Of a stretch of 32,602 bases of DNA, positions 14,987 through 24,030 are shown in pieces. Location: contig NZ_JADNRL010000019.1 in assembly GCF_015595025.1 (NCBI RefSeq), forward strand, positions 464,165 through 496,766. Reading direction: 5' to 3'. The stretch is from Halomonas sp. KAO (GTDB taxonomy: Bacteria; Pseudomonadota; Gammaproteobacteria; Pseudomonadales; Halomonadaceae). The notes beneath the pieces were generated by a model that did not search any database, was not told the origin of the DNA, and saw only the letters and a program-made list of their open reading frames with translations. Every line of letters begins with the position of its first letter. The stretch's first letter is position 1. Made by a program: the position numbers and the translations under genes.

Positions 14987-16111
14987 TCAGCCGAGGCGGT
15001 CGAAACCGTTATCGAGGAAGGGGTAGTCGGTGTAGCCCTTCTCGTCGCCGCCATAGAAGGTACTGTGGTCGGGCTCGTTGAGCTCCGCTTGGGTGCGGAA
15101 GCGCTCGGGCAGGTCGGGATTGGCGATGAAGGGACGGCCGAAGGCAATGGCATCGGCGCTGCTTTCGTCGAGCCGCCTCTGGGCACGTTCGGCGTTGTAG
15201 TTGCCGCAGTAGATCAGCCCGCCCTTGAAGCGTTCGCGCATCTGCTCACGGAAACCATCCGGGTAGCTGACGTCGGCACCCGCGAAGTCGGGCTCATTGA
15301 AGTGGAGATAGGCCAGGCCACGACGGTTGAGCTCGTCGGCCAGGTAGAAAGCCATCGCCTCGGGCTCATCGTCGGTGAGGCCGAACAGCTCGAGAAAGGG
15401 CGTCAGGCGGATACCGACGCGCTCGGGCCCGAACACCTCGGCCACCGCATCGACCACCTCCAGCGGGAAGCGTGCACGGTTCTCCAGCGAGCCGCCATAC
15501 TGGTCGGTGCGCTGGTTGGTGCCGGTGGCCAGGAACTGGTTGAGCAGGTAGGCGTTGGCGGCGTGGATCTCGACCATGTCGAAGCCGGCCCGCCTGGCAC
15601 GCACGGCGGCCTGGCGGTAGTCCTCGACGATGCCGGGGATCTCGTCGGTCTCAAGGGCCCGCGGCGTGCTGGTGGGGTGCGGCCCCGCCGTGCCATCCTC
15701 GAATTCGACGAAGCACTCCGCGCCCTCCCCCTTCAGCGCGCTGGGTGCCACGGGGGACTGGCCGTCGGGCTGCACCATCGCGTGGGAGACACGGCCAACG
15801 TGCCACAACTGCAGGGCGATGCGTCCCCCCTTGGCATGTACCGCCTCAACGACACCCTTCCAGCCGGCCTCCTGGGCATCGGTCCAGATCCCCGGCGTAT
15901 AGACGTAGCCGAGGGCGGTAGGCGAGATATTGGTGGCCTCGCTTATGATCAGGCCGGCACTGGCGCGCTGACCATAGTAGGCCTGCTGCAGCTTGCCGGG
16001 CACGCTGTCCGGCGTGCGCGAGCGAGTCAGCGGCGCCATGATCACCCGGTTGGGTAAGGTGAGTCGGCCGATCTGCAGCGGCGTGAACAGGCTGAGGCTG
16101 GTGTCGGTCAT
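14987..16111 (-). CDS. nemA: Old Yellow Enzyme family alkene reductase (NemA-like)
   Basis: A 374-aa FMN-dependent ene-reductase that reduces activated C=C bonds and, in characterised members, N-ethylmaleimide and nitrate esters. Visible features are MAPLTRSR at 25-32, the QLWHVGR strand at 101-107, and the substrate-anion-binding pair His183 and Asn186 followed by the Tyr188 proton donor (HAANAY). Also present are RTDQYGGS, RLTPF and the phosphate-binding end GRPFIANPDLPER. The length matches E. coli NemA (365 aa). AGGAGA precedes the ATG. No nemR-type regulator gene is adjacent. Orthology to nemA rather than a paralogue is likely but not certain. Confidence 0.9.
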   Translation of the reverse strand: MTDTSLSLFTPLQIGRLTLPNRVIMAPLTRSRTPDSVPGKLQQAYYGQRASAGLIISEATNISPTALGYVYTPGIWTDAQEAGWKGVVEAVHAKGGRIALQLWHVGRVSHAMVQPDGQSPVAPSALKGEGAECFVEFEDGTAGPHPTSTPRALETDEIPGIVEDYRQAAVRARRAGFDMVEIHAANAYLLNQFLATGTNQRTDQYGGSLENRARFPLEVVDAVAEVFGPERVGIRLTPFLELFGLTDDEPEAMAFYLADELNRRGLAYLHFNEPDFAGADVSYPDGFREQMRERFKGGLIYCGNYNAERAQRRLDESSADAIAFGRPFIANPDLPERFRTQAELNEPDHSTFYGGDEKGYTDYPFLDNGFDRLG

Positions 16112-16344
16112 GGATCGTCTCCTGTGGCGAAGGGTCTGTCATTGAGTGCAAAGATGCGAGACACCATAAGCCTGTTAACGGTCAGCGCCAAACCAGTTTG
16201 TGGATCGATCTGATAGCCTGGCACTATCGGGAAAGCATCCTGTCCCGTCTTCGGCCCACCCCGCGGGCGTGGTAGTCTGCTGCAACTCAATTCCTCACCC
16301 TTGCCTGTCATCCTTATCTCTCATCCTCAGTTCAGGAGTACGCC

Positions 16345-17499
16345 ATGACCGCCGCCGAGATGCTCGACCGCCTGGTGGGCTTCCCCACCGTGTCGCGGGA
16401 TTCCAACCTGGAGCTGATCGCCTTCGTCGAGTCGCTGCTCGACGAGCATGATGTGCCCCACTGGCGGGTGGAGAGCGACGATGGCAGCAAGGCCAACCTG
16501 CTGGCGCGCATCGGCCCCAACGTGGCCGGCGGCGTGGTGCTTTCCGGCCATACCGATGTGGTCCCGGTGGACGGTCAGCCCTGGTCGACCGACCCCTTTT
16601 CGCTGACCGACAAGGGCGACGGCCGCCTCTACGCCCGTGGCACCTGCGACATGAAGGGATTTATCGCCTGTGCGCTCAGCGAGGTACCGCGCTGGGCGCG
16701 CCTCGAACTGGAGAAGCCGATCTGGCTGGCGCTCTCCTATGACGAGGAGGTGGGCTGCATCGGCGCGCCACGCATGATCGAGAAGCTGATGGCCGAGCAC
16801 CCGCGGCCCGCGGCGGTGATCGTCGGCGAGCCGACGCTGATGCACCCGGTGGTGGCCCACAAGGGTGCCACCAACCTGCGCACCACGGTGACCGGCCGCG
16901 CCAGCCACTCCAGCCAGGTCAACCAGGGCGTGTCGGCGATCCATGTGGCGGCGCGCCTGGTGACCCATATCGAGGACGTGATGGCCGACCTCAAGGCCGA
17001 GGGGCGCATCGATGAAGCCTTCAACGTGGTTCACTCGAGCCTGCATGTGGGCAGGATCAGTGGCGGCACCGCGATCAATATCATGGCCCGTGAGTGCACC
17101 TTCGAATGGGAGATTCGCCACCTGCCATCGGACCGTTTCGAGGAACTGATCGCGCGGGTCAACGCCTATGCCGCCGAACTCGAAAGCGAGATGCAGCGGC
17201 GCGCCCCGGAGACATCCATCGTGACCGAAGCGCTCAACGAGACGGTGCCGGCCCTGGCCGATGATAACAACGCCGAGGTACTGGCCCTGTGCCATGCGCT
17301 GCTCGGCGAACGCCCTGCCGGCGCGGTGGCCTACGCCACCGAGGCGGGCCAGTTCCAGCGCCGCGGACTGCCCACGGTGATATGTGGCCCCGGCAGCATC
17401 GCCCAGGCCCACCAGCCCGATGAGTATATCGAGCGTGAGCAGCTCGAGGCAGGTGTGCATTTCATGGAGGCACTGGGCGAGCGCCTGCAACGAAAGTAG
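16345..17499 (+). CDS. argE: Acetylornithine deacetylase ArgE
   Basis: A M20-family zinc amidohydrolase that releases acetate from N-acetylornithine in arginine synthesis. The 384-aa protein has SGHTDVVPVDG (His69 and Asp71), GTCDMKG (bridging Asp102), the catalytic Glu pair DEE at 133-135, GEPT, the dimerisation-domain GRASHSS, and a C-terminal GPGSIAQAHQPDEY with the last metal-ligand His. The length is typical of ArgE. AGGAG lies before the ATG. It diverges from nemA across about 230 bp with no other gene, and a GATase gene follows 49 nt downstream. Confidence 0.93.
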   Translation: MTAAEMLDRLVGFPTVSRDSNLELIAFVESLLDEHDVPHWRVESDDGSKANLLARIGPNVAGGVVLSGHTDVVPVDGQPWSTDPFSLTDKGDGRLYARGTCDMKGFIACALSEVPRWARLELEKPIWLALSYDEEVGCIGAPRMIEKLMAEHPRPAAVIVGEPTLMHPVVAHKGATNLRTTVTGRASHSSQVNQGVSAIHVAARLVTHIEDVMADLKAEGRIDEAFNVVHSSLHVGRISGGTAINIMARECTFEWEIRHLPSDRFEELIARVNAYAAELESEMQRRAPETSIVTEALNETVPALADDNNAEVLALCHALLGERPAGAVAYATEAGQFQRRGLPTVICGPGSIAQAHQPDEYIEREQLEAGVHFMEALGERLQRK

Positions 17500-17548
17500 A
17501 ATACGAGGTTGGAGTACGTCATGTTCAACCCTTACATCAGGAACCCCC

Positions 17549-18286
17549 ATGCCCCGCCTGCTGATCGTCAAGACCGGTGACGCCTTCCCCGAGGTGATCG
17601 AACACCATGGTGATTTCGAGGCGCTGTTCCAGCAGACCCTGGCCCGCGCCGGCTTCGAGGCCGAGGTGTTCGATGCGCGCCATGAACCACTTCCGGAGCT
17701 GGCCGACATCGATGGACTCTACATCACCGGCTCCCACGCCATGGTCAGCGACGCCGAGCCCTGGAGCGAAGCGCTCAAGCCGTGGCTGCTGGCCGCCCGG
17801 GAGCGCAACGTGGCCATGTTCGGTGTCTGCTATGGGCATCAGTTGATGGCCGCCGCCTTCGGCGGGGTGAGCGACTATCACCCCGCGGGGCGCGAATCGG
17901 GTACCCATGAGGTGACGCTGACCGAATCGGGGCACGAGGACCCGCTGCTGGGCACGCTGCCGGCACACTTCCCCGTGCAGCTGACCCATGCCCAGTCGGT
18001 GCTCGAGGCACCCAGCGGTGCGGTGGTGCTGGCCCGCAACGCCCACGACGCCAATCAGGCGCTGCGTTATGGCCCGCGCCAGTGGAGCGTGCAGTTCCAC
18101 CCGGAGTTCACCCCAGAGGTGATGCGCGCCTACCTCGCCCGCCAGGTCGACAAGCTGCGCGACCAGGGTGAGGATGCCAATGCCCTGATGCGTGGCGTCA
18201 CCACCACGCCGGAGGCCAACTCATTGCTGATTAGCTTCGCCAGGACGGTGGCCGAACGCGAAGGTGCCGTAGCGGAAACCAACTGA
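17549..18286 (+). CDS. Class I glutamine amidotransferase-like protein
   Basis: A 245-aa stand-alone GATase-1 domain, related to the amidotransferase half of GMP synthetase. The nucleophile elbow is FGVCYGHQLMA (Cys94), and the catalytic His184 and Glu186 sit in QFHPEF. The oxyanion-region GSHAMVSD also fits. Such proteins include gamma-glutamyl peptide hydrolases, so the reaction (amide transfer or hydrolysis) cannot be fixed. I start at the ATG at 17549 with CAGGA upstream; the longer frame reaches back inside argE. It is 49 nt after argE and probably co-transcribed. Confidence 0.87.
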   Translation: MPRLLIVKTGDAFPEVIEHHGDFEALFQQTLARAGFEAEVFDARHEPLPELADIDGLYITGSHAMVSDAEPWSEALKPWLLAARERNVAMFGVCYGHQLMAAAFGGVSDYHPAGRESGTHEVTLTESGHEDPLLGTLPAHFPVQLTHAQSVLEAPSGAVVLARNAHDANQALRYGPRQWSVQFHPEFTPEVMRAYLARQVDKLRDQGEDANALMRGVTTTPEANSLLISFARTVAEREGAVAETN

Positions 18287-18308
18287 TCTCCGAGAGCTCG
18301 GCCCCGAT

Positions 18309-18393
18309 ACAGCTCTGAGCTCGACACAGCCTTGAGCCCAATACAGCCTTGAGCCCGACACAGCCCTGAGCCCAACTTAGCCCTGATTCCGAG
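18309..18393 (+). repeat. Tandem repeat, five copies of 17 bp
   Basis: Five consecutive imperfect 17-bp units of the form ACAGCCTTGAGCCCGAC begin right after the GATase stop. The inner three differ from one another at only a few positions; the first and last are more diverged. No coding role is visible, since 17 is not a multiple of three. Confidence 0.85.
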
Positions 18394-18439
18394 TCGCGCC
18401 TTCCCACAAGGTGACCACAGGCACTACAGGCATAGGTGC

Positions 18440-18486
18440 GAAGAGCGCCCTTCCTTTCAGCTCCCAGCCGCGAAGCGGCGCTCTTC
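18440..18486. repeat. REP-like stem-loop at the 3' end of the DMT gene
   Basis: Perfect 10-bp arms GAAGAGCGCC (18440-18449) and GGCGCTCTTC (18477-18486) enclose 27 nt containing an inner GCCGC-GAA-GCGGC hairpin. It lies just beyond the minus-strand DMT transporter stop and could terminate or stabilise that transcript. The form suggests a repetitive extragenic element, but only one copy is in the window. Confidence 0.45.
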
Positions 18487-18513
18487 CAGCTTCAAACTCC
18501 CGAGGCCGCCGCC

Positions 18514-19497
18514 TCAGTGGCGCTCACCCACCGGCGGTGCGAGATCTCCGCGCTCGAGGCTCTCTTCCGCGGCCTCGTCTCGCAGGCGCCGGGTGTCCGG
18601 AGCCCCCTCGGCAGCCTTGCGGCGCTGACGCAGGAGGTCACGCAGCGAGCTGATCAGCATGGCGGCGACGATCATGCCCCCACCCACGAAGGCGAGCGGC
18701 GCCGGCACCTCACCGACCCACCACCACACCAGCAGGGTACCGACCAGGGTCTCGAGCAGCATCACCAGGCTGACCTCGGCACCGGGCAGGTAGCGCGCCC
18801 CGGTCTGGATCAGGAAGTAGGCCAGCGGCAGCAGCATCCCCATCAGCAACAGGCGCTGCATATTGTCGCCATCGGGTATCTGGGCGCCGCCCATCAGCGC
18901 CCCGGGGACCAGCATCACCAGGCATCCCAGGGGCAGCACCACCGTGGTGTCCAGGCCACGCTTTCCGGCACCGGGTCGGGAGCTCGCGACGCTGGTGTTG
19001 ATCGCAATGGAGACCGGCACGATCATCGCCACCGCCAGGCCCAGCAGACTCCCCTGCCCCACCTCACCGGCGGCCATCAGGCTGGCGCCGGTAATACAGA
19101 TTGCGATCACCACCCAGGTCTGGCGGCGCAACCGCTGCCGGAAGAACAGCAGACCGATCAGCCCGGCCACCAGAGGCGCCAGGTTGAGCATGACCAGCAC
19201 ATTGCCCGCCGAGGTCAGGCGAGTGGCCACCACGAAGGCCCAGGCGCTGGCGGCAAAGGCGAGCGGGCACCACAATGCCGCGGGTCCGCAGGCCAGTATC
19301 GCCTTCCCCAGGCGCTCGCGATAGCGTGCCGCGGCGATCAGCAGCAGCACCACACCCAGCATCAATCCACGCCAGAACATGAAGGTGGCGACATCTACCG
19401 AGGTGTCCTTGACCAGCAGCGCATCCGGCGAGAGCAGCAGCACACCACTCATCGTGATCAGATAGCCGCGCAGGCGAAACGGCAAACGCTTCCACAT
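18514..19497 (-). CDS. DMT family (EamA) transporter
   Basis: A 327-aa inner-membrane protein with about ten hydrophobic segments arranged as two EamA repeats: the first ends around FFRQRLRRQTW and the second around MLISSLRDLLRQ. A charged C-terminal tail follows. DMT proteins export amino acids or other small metabolites; the substrate is not evident. The strong GGGAGG ribosome site supports the ATG. A C-terminal tail of about 40 residues rich in Arg, Glu and Ala is unusual but the frame is intact. Confidence 0.87.
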   Translation of the reverse strand: MWKRLPFRLRGYLITMSGVLLLSPDALLVKDTSVDVATFMFWRGLMLGVVLLLIAAARYRERLGKAILACGPAALWCPLAFAASAWAFVVATRLTSAGNVLVMLNLAPLVAGLIGLLFFRQRLRRQTWVVIAICITGASLMAAGEVGQGSLLGLAVAMIVPVSIAINTSVASSRPGAGKRGLDTTVVLPLGCLVMLVPGALMGGAQIPDGDNMQRLLLMGMLLPLAYFLIQTGARYLPGAEVSLVMLLETLVGTLLVWWWVGEVPAPLAFVGGGMIVAAMLISSLRDLLRQRRKAAEGAPDTRRLRDEAAEESLERGDLAPPVGERH

Positions 19498-19540
19498 GAT
19501 GCATCCTCCCGATGCTCGAAGTTATCGAGTTCACTAACGA

Positions 19541-19571
19541 CGACAGGCCGGAGCTGGGCTCCGACCTGTCG
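19541..19571 (-). terminator. Hairpin downstream of deaD
   Basis: A 13-bp stem with one mismatch (19541-19553 with 19559-19571) and loop CTGGG lies 40 nt after the deaD stop. A second 7-bp GCCGCCC/GGGCGGC hairpin sits at 19583-19599. There is no long T run, so termination strength is uncertain. Confidence 0.5.
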
Positions 19572-19609
19572 TGAGGTGGAATGCCGCCCTGGGGGCGGCA
19601 GCCGAGGCG

Positions 19610-21310
19610 TTACGCGCGTGACTGGCGACGAATCGGCGCCTGGCCATCATCGTTGCGACGGCGCGGGGCACGCTCGGAAGTGCCACGATCCTCGCTGATC
19701 TCCAGCGGGCGGCCGGCGACACGGGCGCGCGCCATCTTGGCCAGAATGCTGGACGGCAGCGAGCTGGGCAGCTCGACCACGGAGAAGGCGTTGCGGATGT
19801 CGATGCGCCCGATACGCGCGCCTTCGATACCGCCCTCGTTGGCCAGGGCACCGACCAGCTGGCCGGGCTTGACGCCGTCCTTGTGGCCCACGGCCACACG
19901 GTAGCGGGTCATCCCCTCGCTGGGCACACGGTCACGCGGTCCACGACCCGGCTTGGCATCACGCGGGGCGCGCTCCTTGCGGGGCGCCTGCAGGCGACCG
20001 ATGGGCGCCTCGTCGGCACGTGCCAGGCGGGCGAAGGCACAGGCCAGCTCGACGGGGTCGTAACCCTCACCGATCAGACGCTCGACCAGGGCCTGCTGCT
20101 CCTCGGCACCGGCGGTCAGGGCGGCAATCACCTTCTGGTGGAACGCCTCGTCGCGGTGCGCGCGAATGGCCGACTCGTCAGGCACCGCCATCTCGCTCAT
20201 CTTCTGGCCGGTGGCCTGCTCGATCCAGCCTACCTTGCGGCCCTCACGGAAGCCGACGAAGGTGATCGAGGTACCGGTGCGCCCGGCACGGCCGGTACGG
20301 CCGATGCGGTGGGTGTAGGCCTCGGAATCCTGGGGCAGATCGTAGTTGAAGACATGGGTGATACGCGGCACATCGAGGCCACGGGCGGCGACATCGGTGG
20401 CGATCAGCACGTCGACCTTGCCGCGCTTGAGACGCTGAATGGTGCGCTCGCGCAGGCTCTGGTCCAGATCACCCGAGAGGCTCGCCACGTTGAGGCCGCG
20501 AGCGGAAAGCTGCTCGGTCAGGGTGGTACAGGCGGCACGGGTACGCACGAAAACGATCGCCCCGTCGACCGGCTCCACCTCGAGGATGCGCGAAAGCGCC
20601 TCCAGCTTGGCGCCGCCGTCGACCCGCACCAGGCGCTGCTCGATGTTCTCACCGGTGGTGGTGCGCGACTCGATGGAGACCTTGACCGGATCCACCAGGT
20701 AGCGGTTGACGATTCGCTCGATCTCGGCGGGCAGGGTCGCGGAGAAGAACACCCGCTGTGCCTCCTTGGGGGTGTCGGCCACCACGCGCTTGACGTCATC
20801 GATGAAGCCCATGCGCAGCATCTCGTCGGCCTCGTCCAGCACCAGGGCACTGAGACCGTCGAGCTTGAGGCTGCCGCGATCCAGGTGATCGATGATCCGC
20901 CCCGGGGTGCCCACGACGACCTGGGCGCCACGTCGCAACGCACCCAGCTGCTCGCGATACTCCTGGCCGCCACACAGGGTAGCCACTTCCAGGCCCTGGA
21001 GGTTCTGTCCATAGCGGCTGAAGGAGACGGCCACCTGCTGCGCCAGCTCGCGGGTCGGCGCCATGACCAGCACCTGCGGCTCACGGCGAGTCAGTTCGAG
21101 ACGCGAGAGCAGCGGCAGGGCGAAGGCCGCGGTCTTGCCGGTACCGGTCTGGGCCTGGCCCAGCATGTCGCGCCCTTCCAGCAGCGCCGGAATGGTCTCC
21201 ATCTGGATCGGCGAGGGGGTCTGGTAGCCCAGGGTCTCGACGGCAGAGAGAACAGCAGGCAGCAGGGCAAGATCACCGAAGTTCGGCGAGGCGACGGAAG
21301 AAGAGGTCAT
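19610..21310 (-). CDS. deaD: DEAD-box ATP-dependent RNA helicase DeaD (CsdA-like)
   Basis: A cytoplasmic RNA helicase that unwinds structured RNA, assists ribosome assembly and is often cold-induced. The 566-aa protein shows the Q motif (GYQTPSPIQ, 28-36), motif I AQTGTGKT (53-60), PTRELA (85-90), TPGR, DEAD (159-162) and SAT (190-192). RGLDVPRITHV and HRIGRTGRAGRTG follow in the second RecA domain. A DbpA-type RNA-binding domain (RYRVAVGHKDGVKPGQLVGA) lies near the C-terminus after an Arg-rich linker. It is shorter than E. coli DeaD (629 aa), mostly in the basic tail. The ribosome site is AAGGTG. Confidence 0.93.
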   Translation of the reverse strand: MTSSSVASPNFGDLALLPAVLSAVETLGYQTPSPIQMETIPALLEGRDMLGQAQTGTGKTAAFALPLLSRLELTRREPQVLVMAPTRELAQQVAVSFSRYGQNLQGLEVATLCGGQEYREQLGALRRGAQVVVGTPGRIIDHLDRGSLKLDGLSALVLDEADEMLRMGFIDDVKRVVADTPKEAQRVFFSATLPAEIERIVNRYLVDPVKVSIESRTTTGENIEQRLVRVDGGAKLEALSRILEVEPVDGAIVFVRTRAACTTLTEQLSARGLNVASLSGDLDQSLRERTIQRLKRGKVDVLIATDVAARGLDVPRITHVFNYDLPQDSEAYTHRIGRTGRAGRTGTSITFVGFREGRKVGWIEQATGQKMSEMAVPDESAIRAHRDEAFHQKVIAALTAGAEEQQALVERLIGEGYDPVELACAFARLARADEAPIGRLQAPRKERAPRDAKPGRGPRDRVPSEGMTRYRVAVGHKDGVKPGQLVGALANEGGIEGARIGRIDIRNAFSVVELPSSLPSSILAKMARARVAGRPLEISEDRGTSERAPRRRNDDGQAPIRRQSRA

Positions 21311-21759
21311 TGATCACACCTTGGTAAGCCGGGATCACCGGCGTAAATTCATTGGCGTCCCTGACGCGAGCGAAAAGCGATCAGGCGCGCTGCGCGCCAG
21401 TGATGGCAGTCAGCACGGGACATCGGAGTCGGGGACGCCGGTCGCACCTGGCATCGGGTCAGCGCCATCGGTGATGACAGTGAACCCCTGTGGCGACCGT
21501 TTGCGCCGATCACGCCAGAACGGCGGAATCTCGGTTGGCGCTCCATCTACACAATTCGAACGCTTGCGGCGGCCGGCAATGGCGGCTGGGCCCGGCGTTG
21601 CGGCGCCCATCTTCTGTTCGGTCGATGACCGTCAGCGATGGCGTCGTACATGATGGTGGGGTCAGCACATGCGAGGAGGGCGCATGCTACCATCGTCGAC
21701 CTAGCCTGGCCAGCCTTTTTGGTCTTTCTCTTACTGCGTTGTTCCATCGAGGAGATATC
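21311..21759. other. Long non-coding interval upstream of deaD and yaiI
   Basis: About 450 bases between the divergent deaD and yaiI starts with no credible gene. Small inverted repeats occur: GGCGCG-CTG-CGCGCC at 21384-21398, and CATGCG-N7-CGCATG at 21668-21686. Long leaders are common for deaD-type cold-responsive mRNAs, so part of this may be deaD 5' UTR; this is inference. Confidence 0.45.
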
Positions 21760-22212
21760 ATGCCCAGCCTATGGATCGATGCCGATGCCTGCCCCAGGGT
21801 GGCCCGCGAGATCATCGTGCGCGCCGCCGAGCGAACCGCCACGCCCACCTGGTTCGTGGCCAACCATACGGTGCCCCTACCCCGCTCACCGGTCGTCAAG
21901 GCGCTGGCCGTCAGTCACGGCTTCGATGCCGCCGATGACGAGATCATCGAGCGTCTGGCGGCCGATGACCTGGTGATCACCTCGGACCTGCCGCTGGCCA
22001 TGGCCGCCATCGAGCGCGGTGCGAAGGTAATGACCACCCGTGGCGAGACACTCGACGCCGATAACATCCGTGCGCGAGTGCAAATGAGGGATTTCATGGA
22101 GACCCTACGCGCCAGCGGCGAGCATACCGGCGGCCCCAAGGGGTACTCCGATACCGACCGCCGTGAGTTTGCCAATGCGCTGGACCGCTGGCTGGCCAAG
22201 GCGCACCGTTAA
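21760..22212 (+). CDS. yaiI: YaiI/YqxD family protein (UPF0178, DUF188)
   Basis: A 150-aa protein starting MPSLWIDADACPRVAREI, the family signature D-A-D-A-C-P. VANHTVPLPRSP, DLVITSDLPLA, and TGGPKGYSDTDRREFANALDRWL follow. The acidic N-terminal pattern resembles PIN-like nuclease folds, but no activity is established. GAGGAG lies just before the chosen ATG, and the longer upstream frame is unlike the family. The length equals the usual roughly 150 aa. Confidence 0.92.
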   Translation: MPSLWIDADACPRVAREIIVRAAERTATPTWFVANHTVPLPRSPVVKALAVSHGFDAADDEIIERLAADDLVITSDLPLAMAAIERGAKVMTTRGETLDADNIRARVQMRDFMETLRASGEHTGGPKGYSDTDRREFANALDRWLAKAHR

Positions 22213-22257
22213 CCCCTTTCGATATCCAGGCGCCAGTCGCGAGGCGGAGCCTACCTC

Positions 22258-22644
22258 CTACTCCCCCTGATTGCGCTGGAAGCGCTGGATCTCGCGACGC
22301 TGCTTCTTGTCCGGGCGCTTGAGAGGGTGCTGCATGACCTGATTGGTCAGTCGTCGCGCCTCGGCCTCCTGCTCGCGGCGGCGGGCACTCTCCTCGGTCT
22401 CGCGGTAGAGTTCGCGCGCCTCGGGGGCGCCACGCCGCTGGTCGGAGAGTGCCATCACCTCCACCTCCCAGATATCCCAGCCCTGGGGCACGCGTATGAT
22501 GGCACCGACCTCGACGTTCTTGCTGGTCTTGGCCCGGCCGCCGTTGTAGTGCACCTTGCCACCCTCGATGGCCTTCTTGGCCAGGCCCCGGGTCTTGAAG
22601 AAGCGTGCCGCCCACAGCCACTTGTCGAGCCTGACACTATCCAT
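22258..22644 (-). CDS. hslR: Ribosome-associated heat-shock protein Hsp15
   Basis: A 128-aa RNA-binding protein that rescues stalled 50S subunits carrying peptidyl-tRNA. The N-terminal S4 domain is clear: VRLDKWLWAARFFKTRGLAKKAI, then GGKVHYNGGRAKTSKNVEVGA. A long Arg/Glu-rich C-terminal helix and basic tail follow, as in E. coli HslR (133 aa). I start at the ATG at 22644 because a perfect TAGGAGGA site precedes it; the 11 extra residues of the longer frame are unsupported. The yrfG gene lies 40 nt upstream on the same strand, as in E. coli, where yrfG and hslR are adjacent. Confidence 0.93.
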   Translation of the reverse strand: MDSVRLDKWLWAARFFKTRGLAKKAIEGGKVHYNGGRAKTSKNVEVGAIIRVPQGWDIWEVEVMALSDQRRGAPEARELYRETEESARRREQEAEARRLTNQVMQHPLKRPDKKQRREIQRFQRNQGE

Positions 22645-22684
22645 GGGAATCCTCCTAGCTGTCGGCCACGAGCCCACCCACCAC

Positions 22685-23356
22685 TCAAGGGATCAGGGGC
22701 GGCTCGTTGCCAGGCAGAATGGTCGCGAAGGTGTCCAGGGTGATGAACTCCTCCAGCTCGCGTTCGGGCCGCTGACTGTTGGGCTGCTTGATGCCCAACA
22801 GATGACGAATGCCGAACTGTCGGGCACTCTCCAGTACCCGTGGGTTGTCGTCGATAAACAGGGTGCGGGCCGGCACGAAGGGCTCGATCTCCTGCAGGCG
22901 CGTCCAGAACACCTGCTCCTCCTTGGGCGCACCGAAGTCGGCCGAGGAGACGATGGCATCCAGGTAGGGCTCAAGACCGGTCAGCGGCAGCTTGAGTGCC
23001 AGGCTGGCGCGGTCGGCATTGGTGGCCAGCACGACCCGGGGATGAGCCAGCTTGAGCCACCTGAGGAAATCCATGGCATCGCTGCGCAGGCCAATCAGGT
23101 GTTGAATCTCGCGCTTGAGGGCGACCACATCGACGTCGAGCTCGCGGCTCCAGTAGTCGAGGCTGTACCAGTCGAGCGTCCCCTGCTCGCCGATGACCTT
23201 CGCGCGCACCCTCTCCTGGGTGGCTTCATCGAGTTGATGCAGCTCCACATAGCGACGCGGCAGATGCTCGAGCCAGAAGTGGCTGTCGAAGTGCAGGTCC
23301 AACAGGGTGCCGTCCATGTCCAGCAGAACGGTATCGATGGCGCGCCAGTCAATCAT
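22685..23356 (-). CDS. yrfG: HAD-family GMP/IMP nucleotidase YrfG
   Basis: A 223-aa haloacid-dehalogenase phosphatase. Motif I is LLDMDGTLLDL, with nucleophile Asp13 and Asp15. Motif II is ATNADR, the Lys of motif III precedes EEQVF, and motif IV is FIDDNPRVLESA. The context yrfG-hslR with nudE divergent reproduces the enterobacterial nudE-yrfG-hslR neighbourhood, which supports the specific name. The ATG at 23356 follows GGAA at moderate distance; the longer frame runs into the divergent nudE and is rejected. Confidence 0.9.
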   Translation of the reverse strand: MIDWRAIDTVLLDMDGTLLDLHFDSHFWLEHLPRRYVELHQLDEATQERVRAKVIGEQGTLDWYSLDYWSRELDVDVVALKREIQHLIGLRSDAMDFLRWLKLAHPRVVLATNADRASLALKLPLTGLEPYLDAIVSSADFGAPKEEQVFWTRLQEIEPFVPARTLFIDDNPRVLESARQFGIRHLLGIKQPNSQRPERELEEFITLDTFATILPGNEPPLIP

Positions 23357-23431
23357 GTGAGAGTTCCGGGTCGTGGCTTGCGGGAGGTGATATGGTAGCA
23401 GGCAAGTTCCTACCCAGAAACGGAGCCACCG

Positions 23432-24013
23432 ATGACTTCGCCCGACTGGCCGCAGAAGCCCGCCATCCTCGACCGCCGCTCGGAGGCCAGAAGCCGCCTC
23501 TTTCATGTCGAATCGCTCGATCTGCGCTTCTCCAATGGCGAGGAGCGCACCTTCGAGCGCCTGACCGGTAGCGACAGCGGCGCCGTGATGATCGTGGCCA
23601 TGCCCGACCCCGAGCACGTGCTGCTGATCCGCGAGTATGCCGCCGGCTTCGAGGAGTATGTGCTGACCCTGCCCAAGGGGCTGGTCGACCCGGGTGAGGA
23701 TATCATCAGCGCCGGCAACCGCGAGCTGATGGAAGAGTGCGGCTTCGGCGCACGACGCATCGAACCGCTGGTGGAGCTGTCACTGGCCCCCAACTACATG
23801 CGCCATCGCATGCAGGTGCTGCTGGCCACGGACCTTTATCCCAAGCGCCTGCCCGGTGATGAACCCGAACCGTTGATCGTGGAGACCCACGCCCTCGAGG
23901 AGCTGCCCGCCCTGCTGGCCCGGGAGGACTTCCATGAGGCTCGAGCCATCGCGGCACTCTATATCGCCCGGGAGCGGCTGCGTAGCGAGGCGGAGGGCGG
24001 CGAGCTCTGGTAG
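23432..24013 (+). CDS. nudE: ADP compounds hydrolase NudE
   Basis: A 193-aa Nudix hydrolase acting on ADP-ribose, Ap3A and NADH in characterised members. The Nudix box is complete: Gly83-x5-Glu89-x7-Arg97-Glu98-x2-Glu101-Glu102-x-Gly104 (GLVDPGEDIISAGNRELMEE). Upstream are the typical LIREYAAG and LPKG. The length matches NudE (about 186 aa). GGAG precedes the ATG. It diverges from yrfG and converges closely (17 nt) on the oxidoreductase gene, with no terminator between them. Confidence 0.92.
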   Translation: MTSPDWPQKPAILDRRSEARSRLFHVESLDLRFSNGEERTFERLTGSDSGAVMIVAMPDPEHVLLIREYAAGFEEYVLTLPKGLVDPGEDIISAGNRELMEECGFGARRIEPLVELSLAPNYMRHRMQVLLATDLYPKRLPGDEPEPLIVETHALEELPALLAREDFHEARAIAALYIARERLRSEAEGGELW

Positions 24014-24030
24014 CCTGCCGATGATGCGAC

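Noticed and set aside
17384..17548. Extension of the GATase frame into argE
   Set aside because: It lies in another frame inside the certain argE coding region; the ATG at 17549 matches the domain start.
18287..18400. CRISPR array suggested by regularly spaced similar units
   Set aside because: The units are contiguous 17-bp tandem repeats without spacers, and no cas genes are present.
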